A DNA stretch of 58,762 bases from Mycobacterium alsense (GTDB lineage Bacteria; Actinomycetota; Actinomycetes; Mycobacteriales; Mycobacteriaceae), in the NCBI RefSeq assembly GCF_002086635.1, contig NZ_MVHD01000033.1, forward strand, positions 1-58,762, given 5' to 3'. The translations under genes and the position numbers were made by a program. Position 1 is the stretch's first letter. The number at the start of each line of letters is the position of its first letter. Below the pieces are notes generated by a model. It did no database searches, was not told the origin of the DNA, and saw only the letters and a list, made by a program, of their open reading frames with translations. Positions 51,243-58,762 of the stretch are shown here, in pieces.

Positions 51243-51260
51243 TTTCGTCCTCGATTCAAC

Positions 51261-52688
51261 TCAGTTGGAGTTCAAGTCGTCCGGCGCGGACAGCGTGCCG
51301 CGCACCGCCGTCGCGGCGGCGACGGCGGGCGACACCAGATGGGTGCGGCCGCCTTTGCCCTGCCGCCCTTCGAAGTTGCGGTTGGAGGTCGAAGCGCAGC
51401 GCTCCCCCGGCGCGAGCTGATCGGGGTTCATGCCCAGGCACATCGAGCAGCCTGCCTGACGCCATTCGGCGCCCGCGGCGGTGAAAATTTCGCCCAGCCC
51501 TTCGGCTTCGGCCTGCGCGCGCACCCGCATGGAGCCCGGCACCACGAGCATGCGCACCCCCTTGGCGACCGTGCGGCCCCGCAACACCTCGGCCACCGCC
51601 CGCAGGTCTTCGATGCGCCCGTTGGTGCAGGAGCCGACGAACACGGCGTCGACGCCGATGTCGCGCATCGGGGTGCCCGGCCGAAGGTCCATGTACGCCA
51701 AGGCTTTCTCGGCGGCCTGTCGCTCGCCGTCGTCGGGCATCAGCTCGGGGTCGGGCACGGCCGCGTCCAGCGGCACCCCCTGGCCGGGATTGGTCCCCCA
51801 CGTCACGAACGGGCTGAGCGCGGCCGCGTCCAGGTACACCTCGCTGTCGAACACTGCGCCGCGATCGGTGCGCAACCGCTGCCAGTGGGCGAGCGCGGCG
51901 TCCCATCGCGCACCCGTCGGCGCGTGCGGACGGCCGCGCAGGAATTCGTAGGTGGTCTCGTCGGGGGCCACCATGCCCGCGCGCGCACCGGCCTCGATGC
52001 TCATGTTGCAGACGGTCATCCGGCCCTCCATCGAGAGCGATTCGATGGCGCTGCCGCGGTATTCGATGACGTGCCCCTGCCCGCCGCCGGTGCCGATCTT
52101 TGCGATCAGCGCGAGGATGATGTCCTTTGCGGTGACGCCGGGGGGCAACTCGCCGTCGACGTTCACCGCCATCGTCTTGAACGGCCGTAACGGCAGGGTC
52201 TGCGTCGCCAGCACGTGCTCGACTTCGGACGTGCCGATCCCCATGGCCAGCGCGCCGAACGCGCCGTGGGTGGACGTGTGACTGTCGCCGCAGACGATCG
52301 TCATTCCGGGTTGAGTGAGGCCCAATTGGGGGCCGACGACATGCACGATGCCCTGCTCGATGTTGCCCATCGGATAGAGCCGCACGCCGAATTCTTCGCA
52401 GTTGCGCCGCAACGTCTCGACCTGCGTGCGCGATATCGGGTCGGCGATCGGCTTGTCGATGTCGATCGTCGGCACGTTGTGATCCTCGGTGGCCAGCGTC
52501 AGGTCGGGCCGCCGCACCGGACGGCCGGCCAGGCGCAAGCCGTCGAAGGCCTGCGGGCTGGTGACCTCGTGCACCAGGTGCAGGTCGATGTAGATCAGGT
52601 CGGGCGCCCCCGCTTGTTCATCACCATCGCCCGGTGCCACAACGTGGTCGTCCCAGACCTTTTCGGCCAGCGTGCGCGGGTTGGACAT
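51261..52688 (-). CDS. leuC: 3-isopropylmalate dehydratase large subunit
   Basis: This 475-residue aconitase-family subunit holds a [4Fe-4S] cluster: ligand cysteines in FVGSCTNGRIED and CSMCLGMN, with the DSHTSTHGAFG and GTGGGQGHVIEYRG motifs. It has a slightly acidic insert near the N-terminus (HVVAPGDGDEQAGAP). It leads leuCD and is divergent from the LtbR-like regulator, with only 52 bp between start codons. Confidence 0.96.
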   Translation of the reverse strand: MSNPRTLAEKVWDDHVVAPGDGDEQAGAPDLIYIDLHLVHEVTSPQAFDGLRLAGRPVRRPDLTLATEDHNVPTIDIDKPIADPISRTQVETLRRNCEEFGVRLYPMGNIEQGIVHVVGPQLGLTQPGMTIVCGDSHTSTHGAFGALAMGIGTSEVEHVLATQTLPLRPFKTMAVNVDGELPPGVTAKDIILALIAKIGTGGGQGHVIEYRGSAIESLSMEGRMTVCNMSIEAGARAGMVAPDETTYEFLRGRPHAPTGARWDAALAHWQRLRTDRGAVFDSEVYLDAAALSPFVTWGTNPGQGVPLDAAVPDPELMPDDGERQAAEKALAYMDLRPGTPMRDIGVDAVFVGSCTNGRIEDLRAVAEVLRGRTVAKGVRMLVVPGSMRVRAQAEAEGLGEIFTAAGAEWRQAGCSMCLGMNPDQLAPGERCASTSNRNFEGRQGKGGRTHLVSPAVAAATAVRGTLSAPDDLNSN

Positions 52689-52710
52689 GTGCTTCCCTCG
52701 TTCGGCTTGA

Positions 52711-52725
52711 TCTCACGATATGAGA
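52711..52725. promoter_or_regulatory. Palindromic operator between leuC and the IclR regulator
   Basis: TCTCA-CGATA-TGAGA is an inverted repeat in the 52-bp divergent gap. Read on the minus strand it is CATATCGTGAGA, close to the LtbR consensus I recall from Corynebacterium. A second ATGAGAC half-site overlaps the regulator start codon (52741), suggesting autorepression along with leuCD control. Confidence 0.6.
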
Positions 52726-52740
52726 CGTTAGTATCCTTAT

Positions 52741-53442
52741 ATGAGACAGCATAGCGGCATCGGCGTCCTCGACAAAGCGGTGGTGGTCTTGCACACGGTC
52801 GCGGAATCCCCGTGCGGATTGGCCGACCTGTGCGAGCGAACCGGGTTGCCCAGGGCCACGGCGTACCGGCTGGCGACCGCGCTCGAGGTTCATCGGCTGC
52901 TGGCCCGCGACGACGAGGGGCGGTGGCGGCTGGGCCCGGCGGTGACCGAACTGTCCGCGCGCGTCAACGATCCCCTGCTGGCCGCGAGCGCGGCCGTGCT
53001 GCCCGCGCTGCGTGAGGCGACCGGCGAAAGCGTGCAGCTGTATCGCCGCGAGGGCACGTCGCGGGTCTGCGTCGCGGCACTGGAACCGGCTGCGGGTCTT
53101 CGCGATACGGTCCCCGTCGGCGCGAGACTGCCGATGACGGCGGGCTCGGGCGCCAAGGTGCTCCTCGCCCATGCCGACGCCGCCATCCAGCAGGCCGTGC
53201 TGCCGTCGGCGAAGTTCACCGACCGCGCGCTGGCCGAGGTGCGCCGGCGCGGATGGGCGCAGAGCGTGGCCGAGCGCGAGCCCGGCGTGGCGAGCGTGTC
53301 GGCGCCGGTGCGCGACGGCCGCGGTGTTGTGGTCGCGGCCATCTCGGTGTCCGGGCCGGTCGACCGCATCGGCAGGCGGCCAGGGGTCCGCTGGGCCGCC
53401 GACCTGTTGTCCGCGGCCGACGCGCTCACCCGCCGGCTTTAG
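52741..53442 (+). CDS. ltbR: IclR-family regulator, LtbR/NdgR-like
   Basis: This 233-residue regulator has an N-terminal winged helix (GIGVLDKAVVVLHTVAE, GLADLCERTGLPRATAYRLA) and a C-terminal effector-binding IclR domain (VQLYRREGTSRVCVAA, GSGAKVLLA). Divergent placement from leuCD is conserved in actinobacteria, where LtbR/NdgR controls leucine and other amino-acid genes. It corresponds to Rv2989. The ATG falls in a TGAGAC half-site. Confidence 0.85.
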   Translation: MRQHSGIGVLDKAVVVLHTVAESPCGLADLCERTGLPRATAYRLATALEVHRLLARDDEGRWRLGPAVTELSARVNDPLLAASAAVLPALREATGESVQLYRREGTSRVCVAALEPAAGLRDTVPVGARLPMTAGSGAKVLLAHADAAIQQAVLPSAKFTDRALAEVRRRGWAQSVAEREPGVASVSAPVRDGRGVVVAAISVSGPVDRIGRRPGVRWAADLLSAADALTRRL

Positions 53443-53532
53443 GCGGGCGCGCCGAGTGTGAACGGCGCGACGGCTGATACCGGCTAATACATAAGTGCGG
53501 CTGCGCCGGCGTGAGCTGACGAGTATTTGACG

Positions 53533-53538
53533 TATGAT
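53533..53538 (+). promoter_or_regulatory. -10 element of the second IclR gene
   Basis: TATGAT lies about 35 bp upstream of the chosen start. If used, transcription starts after the upstream in-frame ATG at 53534, which supports the start at 53573. No clear -35 was found. Confidence 0.4.
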
Positions 53539-53572
53539 CGGTGCTCTTCCGGCACAGCTGACGAGGAGCGAG

Positions 53573-54490
53573 ATGGCCGAGCCCCGCGCAGGCGACGGAA
53601 GTCAGCGCCCCGGATCGCCGCCGACCGATCGAGTAGTCGCAGTCGTCGAACTGCTGGCGACCCAGCCGGAGCCGAGTTCGGTCGCGTCGATTGCCGCCCG
53701 GCTGGAGCTCAACCGATCGACCGCGACATCGATCCTGCTCGCGCTCGAGCGTGCCGGGTGGGTGACTCGGCACTCGGATCGCAGATACACGTTGGGTCCG
53801 GGGCTGATCGCCGTGGCCGACGCGGTGCACCAAGCCTTCCCGGTTTCAGCCGAAATCAGCCACGCGCTCGAGGAATTGGCGCGGCGCGCGGGTTGCGGGG
53901 CAACGCTGGCCTGGGTCGGTTCCACTGACATGACCTTCCTCGCCAGCGTCCCCGGCGGGGGCAAGATGCCGCCCGGGGTCGGTGTCGGCCTCCGGTTGCC
54001 GATTGGCGCGCCCGCCGGCGCGGCGGTGATTGCGCACCGTGATCTGCCCGCGCGCCGCGAGTGGCTGGCCACGGCTAGGCCGGCTGATCGGCATATCCTC
54101 GAGGAGGTGCTGTCACAAATACGCACTACCGGCGTGGCGGTTTACGGGTTGGGTGAGTCGGACCCGATGGTGCTCGACTTGCTGGGCGAGGTAGCCGAAC
54201 TGCTGGCGGAGAACCCGCAGCGCAGCTCGCTGCGGCGGCGCATGTTCAGGCTGTTTTCCCAACTCGCCCCAATCCCTTATACGCAAGAGCAACTGGAGTC
54301 CGCGCAGCCGCTGTCGATCGGCTTTCTCGGGGCTCCGGTCTTCGCCGACGGCAAGGCGAGTTACGTGTTGCAGCTCGGGCCGTTGCGCGCGGAAGTCAGC
54401 CGATCGGAGCGTGAACGCTATATCGCTGAGATCCGTGCGACGGCGGACAAGCTCAGCTCCGGTGCAAAGGCGTTGTACCGCAAGGGTTGA
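53573..54490 (+). CDS. IclR-family transcriptional regulator (second)
   Basis: This 305-residue protein has an N-terminal winged helix (PSSVASIAARLELNRSTATS, ILLALERAGWVTRH) and a diverged IclR C-terminal domain (FLASVPGGGKMPPGV, LGAPVFADGKASYVLQLGPL). It is longer than the neighbouring LtbR-like protein and not closely similar to it. ATG at 53573 has GAGGAG six bases upstream. The ligand and targets are unknown. I do not recall a second IclR gene here in M. tuberculosis, so it probably arrived with the PPE/PE_PGRS segment. Confidence 0.85.
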   Translation: MAEPRAGDGSQRPGSPPTDRVVAVVELLATQPEPSSVASIAARLELNRSTATSILLALERAGWVTRHSDRRYTLGPGLIAVADAVHQAFPVSAEISHALEELARRAGCGATLAWVGSTDMTFLASVPGGGKMPPGVGVGLRLPIGAPAGAAVIAHRDLPARREWLATARPADRHILEEVLSQIRTTGVAVYGLGESDPMVLDLLGEVAELLAENPQRSSLRRRMFRLFSQLAPIPYTQEQLESAQPLSIGFLGAPVFADGKASYVLQLGPLRAEVSRSERERYIAEIRATADKLSSGAKALYRKG

Positions 54491-54635
54491 CGATCCGCCC
54501 TTCGAGATGCCTTGGGGCGGCTGCCATTCGATCCGGTCGAACCGCTGATGACAAACGATGGCCAGCGGGAACGAAGTGGCGGCGGTGTCAGGGGGTACCC
54601 CGCGGCTCGGGAATGACTCGAGGGTTGAGGCCACC

Positions 54636-54726
54636 GGGAGTTGGGTTGCACCACCACCTATTCGGGCGGCGGAGGAATGGGTTTCCGCTCGACCCGGTGC
54701 TGGTTCGATCGCGCAGCCCAACTCCC
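54636..54726 (+). other. Long-stem inverted repeat, candidate structured element
   Basis: GGGAGTTGGGTTGC (54636-54649) can pair with GCAGCCCAACTCCC (54713-54726) over 14 positions with one G-U. The 63-nt interior can form further stems (GCACC with GGTGC; GGGT with ACCC). It may be a structured RNA, a remnant mobile-element end or chance. Confidence 0.35.
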
Positions 54727-54853
54727 CACAACTGCGCGTCCTCGAACCTCCGTACCCATGTGCGGATTACGGGGCCGGCACCCAGGCGCACCACCTCGGC
54801 CGCATCCCACCCGCGCGAGCATGCACGGAACCCGCGATGCCGCAACGCCGAAC

Positions 54854-55060
54854 CCTTGTGTGCGTTTACGCCCTCAGGTAGATTGATTATCTGTCATCAA
54901 GATGACGAATAATTGTCATACCGCGACGAGTGGTGATGCTTGGCGCACGGCGAGAACGGTCGAGCAAGGCTCCGGGTTGCCATTCGCGCGGGCGTGGTCT
55001 CGCTGCCGGCAGTGGGCTTGTCGTCACGCGTAACGAGGTGCGCATGAAACCGGGGATGCT
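54854..55060 (+). repeat. Duplicated leader region, copy A (upstream of PPE)
   Basis: About 207 bp beginning CCTTGTGTGCGTTT and ending ATGAAACCGGGGATGCT align, with few gaps and by eye above 80 percent identity, to 57502-57709 upstream of the PE_PGRS gene. Copy A carries GTCATC-AA-GATGAC and a third GTCAT box (54893-54919). The copies mark a shared promoter or leader of the two genes. Confidence 0.85.
54893..54919 (+). promoter_or_regulatory. Triple GTCAT/ATGAC box in the leader (copy A)
   Basis: GTCATC-AA-GATGAC is a perfect inverted repeat, and ATGACGAAT with AATTGTCAT forms a second overlapping near-palindrome. The same order of boxes is kept at 57541-57567 in copy B. It looks like a regulator binding array; the regulator is not identified. 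Confidence 0.5.
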
Positions 55061-55098
55061 CCATCCCGCCCGCTTGCATGAACACAAGGAGTAATGCA

Positions 55099-57474
55099 AT
55101 GAGTTTCCAGCTGCTCCCGCCCGAGATCACCTCGATGCAGATGTTCGGTGGCACGGGGCCGGGACCGCTGCTGGCGGCAGCGGCGGGCTGGGATGGGCTG
55201 GCCGCGGAGTTGGGCTCGGCGGCGGCTTCGTTCGAATCGCTGACCTCGGGGCTGGCGGACGGCGCGTGGCAGGGTGCGGCTTCGGCGGCGATGACGGCCG
55301 CGGCCGCCCCGCACATAGGGTGGCTGAGCGCCGCCAGCGCGCACGCCGACACGGCGGCCGGCCTAGCTCGGGCGGCCGCGGCAGCGTTTGAAGCGGCGCA
55401 GGCGGCGACGGTGTATCCGGCGGCGATCGCGGCCAACCGCAACGAACTCGTCGCGCTGGTGAACTCGAACCTGCTGGGACTCAACACGCCAGCCATTTTT
55501 GCCGCCGAAGCCGACTACGAGATGATGTGGGCCCAGGACGTAGCGGCGATGGTGGGCTACCACGGCGAGTCTTCGGCGATCGCCGCGGCGTTGACGCCAA
55601 TCGTCCGACCGCTGGCGAACCTTGCAAGCCTGCCGGCTCAGGTGGCCGCGGCTGTGTCCGCCCCCACGGCGACCGGACCGCAACCCGCCGCCCTGTCCGT
55701 CCCGCTGCCCAAAATAACCATTCCCCCCGTCAATATCCCCAACTTTCAGCTACCGCCGTTAAACCTTTTGGGTTTGGGATTCGGGAGCTTTAGCACACCC
55801 GAACTCAACATTCCCCAGATATCCATACGTAGTTTCAGTCTGCCACCCACCACCATATCGACATCGGTGCAAAGCCTGACCATACCGTCTTTCACCTTCC
55901 CCGCCATTTCCATACCGAGCGTAACTCTGGGAGGATTTAGCACGCCACAACTCGCTACCTCCCCAATCGTCCTGCCCTCACTGCAAATACCACAAAGCGG
56001 ATTCTGGATCCCATCTGGCGGTTCCGACATCCCTAGTGATATGGGCAAGCTAATCAGCCACAACGTTGGTGCCGATTACATTAGCGTGAAGGTGGACGGT
56101 GTGCCAGATGTCAAGATCAGCGGGTTGCCCGGAGTCAGCAAGTTCGATTTGAACCTTCCGCCCACCCTCTACATTAACTTCGCCGTCCAGGTACAGGGGC
56201 CAACTTCCACCCCCGGAATATACATCGGCGACTTCGACATCAATCACGGGCAGTTCACCGGAAATACCGGTTTCGTCCTGCCGCCCATCGAGGTCACGGG
56301 GTTCACCATCCCGAACATATCCATTCCCTCCTGGCAAACCCCCGCTATCACCCTCACCAACCCCGGCGTGACGATCGACATCGGGTCGATCGGCGCGTCG
56401 GGGGCCGCCTTCGGCCCGGTGGTCGTTCCCCCCATCAGCGTCGGGGCATTCCAGATCCCCAACCTCACCGTCGACCCAATCGATGTCGGCGCATTCAACA
56501 CCCCTGGCCCCATCCCCCTGACCGGCTCGCTCGACGTCAGCCTCCTCGGTCTGATCCCACGGATCGGCATCGACTGGCAAAACCCGTTCTCGGGCCTCAT
56601 CAACCCGGGTCCCACCGGCCCCACTTTGGGGCCCATCACCACGCCGGCCATCACCGCCACAGTTGACCTACCCCAAATAACCGTCCCCTCATTGTCCATT
56701 CCTCCGTTCAACCTGAACGGTATAACTGTGCCGCCTATTAATGCGGCACCGTTTAACCTGGGTCAAATTGGGGTGCCGAGCGTTCAGGTAAACGGGGTCA
56801 ACGTCGGCGCAATCAACATACCGACCATCAGCATTGCTCCGCAATTGCCCAATATCGCCGTGGGAGCATTTACGACACCCGTGATTACGGTGGGCGCCGG
56901 CGGCTTCAGCCTACCCACGGTCAAAATACCACAAATAAGCCTGCCCGAAATATCGCTATATAACCCCCTCGATCGGACAACCGCTTTTGGCGTCGACATC
57001 ACCTCATATGTATTCATCGACCTCACCACTTCACACATTGATATCAACGGCGGCCTCCCATTTCGCACAGAGGTGACAATCGGGATTCCCCCAACTCAAA
57101 TCCCGTCCCTGACATTAGTAAACGCTACCGACGTCGGCGACCCATATAGCCTGGTCATCGACGGAACAGTCGGGGCCTTGACCCTGCCAACCTTCACGAT
57201 TAGCCCGATCGATCTGGCGTTGCCCACCGGCCCGCAGGTGAACCTGTCGGATCTCGACATCGGCAACATCGCCCTTGGTAGCTTCAACCTCCCCCAAATC
57301 ACCGTTCCACCCATCGCGGTCGGACCGCTCACCGGCACCAATTTGCCGCAGATCGACCTCAGCGGCATTCAGGTTGGGGGCTTCAGCGGCCCCTCCCCCA
57401 TCGTGATTCCGCCGGTGAGCCTCACCGAGACCATCTTGCCGAGCTTCACCCTGCTCCCGGCCATACCGCTGTAG
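55099..57474 (+). CDS. PPE family protein with Ile/Pro-rich C-terminal region
   Basis: This 791-residue PPE protein has the N-terminal PPE domain (Pro7-Pro8-Glu9, WQG at 57-59, helical to about residue 170). It is followed by about 600 residues of short beta-like units of the form I-x-I-P-x-I/F (ITIPPVNIPNFQLPP, FTIPNISIPSW, VGAFxTP). The classic MPTR NxGxGNxG motif is not obvious. Parts of the C-terminal coding DNA look clearly more AT-rich than the rest of the window. AAGGAG precedes the ATG at 55099. PPE proteins are exported by ESX systems with a PE partner and a chaperone; no small PE gene is adjacent. Confidence 0.9.
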   Translation: MSFQLLPPEITSMQMFGGTGPGPLLAAAAGWDGLAAELGSAAASFESLTSGLADGAWQGAASAAMTAAAAPHIGWLSAASAHADTAAGLARAAAAAFEAAQAATVYPAAIAANRNELVALVNSNLLGLNTPAIFAAEADYEMMWAQDVAAMVGYHGESSAIAAALTPIVRPLANLASLPAQVAAAVSAPTATGPQPAALSVPLPKITIPPVNIPNFQLPPLNLLGLGFGSFSTPELNIPQISIRSFSLPPTTISTSVQSLTIPSFTFPAISIPSVTLGGFSTPQLATSPIVLPSLQIPQSGFWIPSGGSDIPSDMGKLISHNVGADYISVKVDGVPDVKISGLPGVSKFDLNLPPTLYINFAVQVQGPTSTPGIYIGDFDINHGQFTGNTGFVLPPIEVTGFTIPNISIPSWQTPAITLTNPGVTIDIGSIGASGAAFGPVVVPPISVGAFQIPNLTVDPIDVGAFNTPGPIPLTGSLDVSLLGLIPRIGIDWQNPFSGLINPGPTGPTLGPITTPAITATVDLPQITVPSLSIPPFNLNGITVPPINAAPFNLGQIGVPSVQVNGVNVGAINIPTISIAPQLPNIAVGAFTTPVITVGAGGFSLPTVKIPQISLPEISLYNPLDRTTAFGVDITSYVFIDLTTSHIDINGGLPFRTEVTIGIPPTQIPSLTLVNATDVGDPYSLVIDGTVGALTLPTFTISPIDLALPTGPQVNLSDLDIGNIALGSFNLPQITVPPIAVGPLTGTNLPQIDLSGIQVGGFSGPSPIVIPPVSLTETILPSFTLLPAIPL

Positions 57475-57501
57475 CACCTGCCCGGTATCTCGCGCGGGAT
57501 T

Positions 57502-57709
57502 CCTTGTGTGCGTTTTCGCCCTCCGGTATATTGACTATCTGTCACTATGATGACGAATAGTTGTCATATCGCTATGAGTGGCGACGCTTGGCGCAAGGCG
57601 AGAAGCGGTCAGGCAAGGCTCCGGGTTGCCATTCGCGCGGGAGTGGTTCGCCGCCCTGCGTTGGGTTTGTCGTCGCACGTACGAGGTGTGCATGAAACCG
57701 GGGACGCTT
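57502..57709 (+). repeat. Duplicated leader region, copy B (upstream of PE_PGRS)
   Basis: Copy B of the leader described at 54854-55060. It ends 33 bp before the PE_PGRS start, and it keeps the GTCA/TGAC box cluster (57541-57567), the GGCAAGGCTCCGGGTTGCCA segment and the final ATGAAACCGGGGACGCT. Confidence 0.85.
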
Positions 57710-57742
57710 CACACCGCCGCATTCGGAAAGTAGGCAGCGCAC

Positions 57743-58683
57743 ATGTCATTCGTGATCGCCACACCCGAGGTATTGACGTCGGCCGCCGCAAGCTTGCATT
57801 CCCTCGGGTCGTCGCTGAGCGCGGGCAACACCGCGGCGGCATCGGTGACGACGGGCATCGTGGCGGCGGCCCAGGACGAGGTGTCGGTGGCCGTCGCGGC
57901 GCTGTTCGGTCAGCACGCCCAGGCGTACCAGGCGGCGGCCGCGCGGGCCGCGCTGATCCATGACGAATTTGTGCAGGGCCTGTCCGCGGCGGGTGGCGCA
58001 TACGGGGCCGCGGAGGCGGCGAACGTGTCGCCGTTGCAAGCCGTTGAGGAAAGCGTGCTGGGGGCGATCAACGCGCCCACCGAGGCGCTGGTGGGGCGCC
58101 CGCTGATCGGTAATGGCGCCAACGCGACCACCCCGGGCGGCAACGGCGGCGCGGGCGGGTTGTTGATCGGCAACGGTGGCAACGGCGCGGCGGGCGCGGC
58201 CGGGCAGGCCGGCGGCGCCGGCGGGCCTGCCGGGTTGATCGGCAACGGTGGGGCCGGTGGGGCCGGTGGATACGGTGGCGGCACCGGCGGCAACGGCGGG
58301 GCCGCCGGTTTGCTGATGGGGGTCGGTGGGACGGGCGGCGCCGGCGGGATCGGCGCGACCAACCCCACCGGCATCGGCGGCACCGGTGGAACTGGCGGGG
58401 CCGGCGGGCCCGGCGGCTGGTTCACCAATGGCGGCGTCGGCGGGGTTGGCGGCCAGGGTGGCCAAGGCGGGGCTGGCGCAACCGGTCTCGCCAACACGCA
58501 GGGCGGCATCGGCTTCACCGGTGGCACCGGCGGCGACGGCGGGCCCGGGGGCCATGCCCCGCAGCTGTTCGGCCACGGCGGGGCCGGCGGACTCGGAGGA
58601 TCCGGCGGCATCGGCGGGACCGGCGGAGACGGCGGCGACGGCGCCACCCCCGGCACCGGCGGGGGCGGGGGGACCCGGGGGGC
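57743..58683 (+). CDS. PE_PGRS family protein, N-terminal part
   Basis: The reading frame is open to the contig end, so the gene is truncated by the assembly. The N-terminal PE domain (MSFVIATPEVLTSAAASLHS; Pro-Glu at 8-9) runs to about residue 95. A linker with GRPLIGNGA follows, then the Gly-Gly-X PGRS domain with GLLIGNGGNG units. About 313 residues are readable before adapter sequence takes over near 58684. The ATG follows copy B of the duplicated leader. It is 268 bp downstream of the PPE gene and may be co-regulated with it. Confidence 0.88.
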
Positions 58684-58762
58684 ACGTTTCTTATTAACAA
58701 CTGACGCTGCCGACGAAGAGGGGAGAGTGGAGGTTCGGGGGGGCCGGGATACTTGTAAAAAA
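58684..58762. other. Sequencing adapter read-through at contig end
   Basis: Bases 58684-58716 match the reverse complement of the Illumina Nextera Read 1 adapter at about 27 of 33 positions, with an exact CTGACGCTGCCGACGA at 58701-58716. The remaining 46 bases fit an index plus a G-rich, error-laden P5 read-through ending in AAAAAA. This tail is not genomic. Confidence 0.92.

Larger units (their letters stand above)
54491..55098. other. 608-bp non-coding region upstream of the PPE gene
   Basis: No convincing gene is seen; open frames here lack ribosome sites and known motifs. It contains a 14-bp inverted repeat (54636-54649 with 54713-54726) and the first copy of the duplicated PPE/PE_PGRS leader (54854-55060). 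Confidence 0.6.

Noticed and set aside
54699..54720. tRNA T-loop-like GGTTCGATC
   Set aside because: The flanking bases do not make a five-pair T stem, and no acceptor or anticodon arm can be built around it.
54491..54912. Small plus-strand open frame in the gap before the PPE gene
   Set aside because: No ribosome site, atypical composition and no known motif; it also runs into the duplicated leader.
58684..58762. Continuation of the PE_PGRS frame into LLTTDAADEE-like residues
   Set aside because: The DNA is adapter read-through, so the residues are artefacts.

Overview
The window is about 58.8 kb of a high-GC actinobacterial genome and is clearly from a Mycobacterium. It carries two PE_PGRS fragments, a PPE gene, SepIVA, an HU protein with a long AKKA-type tail, an F420 biosynthesis gene and a core gene order matching M. 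tuberculosis from pknI (Rv2914c) to the IclR regulator beside leuCD (Rv2989). The PDIM/PGL lipid locus is missing from its M. tuberculosis position, which points to a species outside the PDIM producers, for example an M. avium complex-like slow grower. The species is an inference. Both ends of the window are sequencing-adapter sequence (1-19 and about 58684-58762), so this is a whole draft contig that broke inside two PE_PGRS genes.

Layout. 1-614 is a PE_PGRS tail. 639-4986 holds pknI, an amidohydrolase and ffh (minus strand). 5154-7762 holds an alpha/beta hydrolase and an SF2 helicase (plus). 7759-12008 is the nitrogen operon amt-glnB-glnD, with a well-formed GlnR-type box upstream. 12152-21097 is a minus-strand block of ftsY, smc, acylphosphatase, an OsmC-like protein, mutM, rnc, a DUF177 protein and sepIVA, covering SRP-dependent targeting, chromosome organisation, DNA repair, RNA processing and polar growth. 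21427-22599 is a permease. 22702-25163 is dsbA-vkor-rsmD-coaD, with lipN behind it. 26750-29071 holds an aldo-keto reductase and an eight-repeat beta-propeller lipoprotein. 29113-33736 (minus) holds a DAK2/FakA-like protein, recG and a secreted HNH nuclease-like protein. rpmB follows at 34008.

34215-40666 is an accessory block absent from this position in M. tuberculosis as I recall it: a mycofactocin-type SDR and a second SDR, facing a four-gene operon (SnoaL-like protein, sulfotransferase, DUF1214-like protein, SDR), then a quinone-oxidoreductase-like protein attached to the ung operon. It looks like a small lipid or steroid modification pathway and is the best candidate here for uncharacterised biology. 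40681-53442 returns to core genes: ung, a DUF1330 protein, thiL, a DUF3515 protein, ddl, gpsA, fbiD, ppk1, mutT1, hupB, leuD, leuC and an LtbR-like IclR regulator with an operator-like palindrome between it and leuC.

53573 to the end is accessory: a second IclR-type regulator, a 608-bp non-coding stretch, a PPE protein with an unusual Ile/Pro-rich C-terminal region, and a PE_PGRS gene cut by the contig end. The PPE and PE_PGRS genes share a duplicated upstream region of about 207 bp containing conserved GTCAT/ATGAC boxes.

No rRNA, tRNA, CRISPR array or intact insertion sequence was recognised. Gene starts were chosen by ribosome binding site and family alignment from memory; no database search was run.
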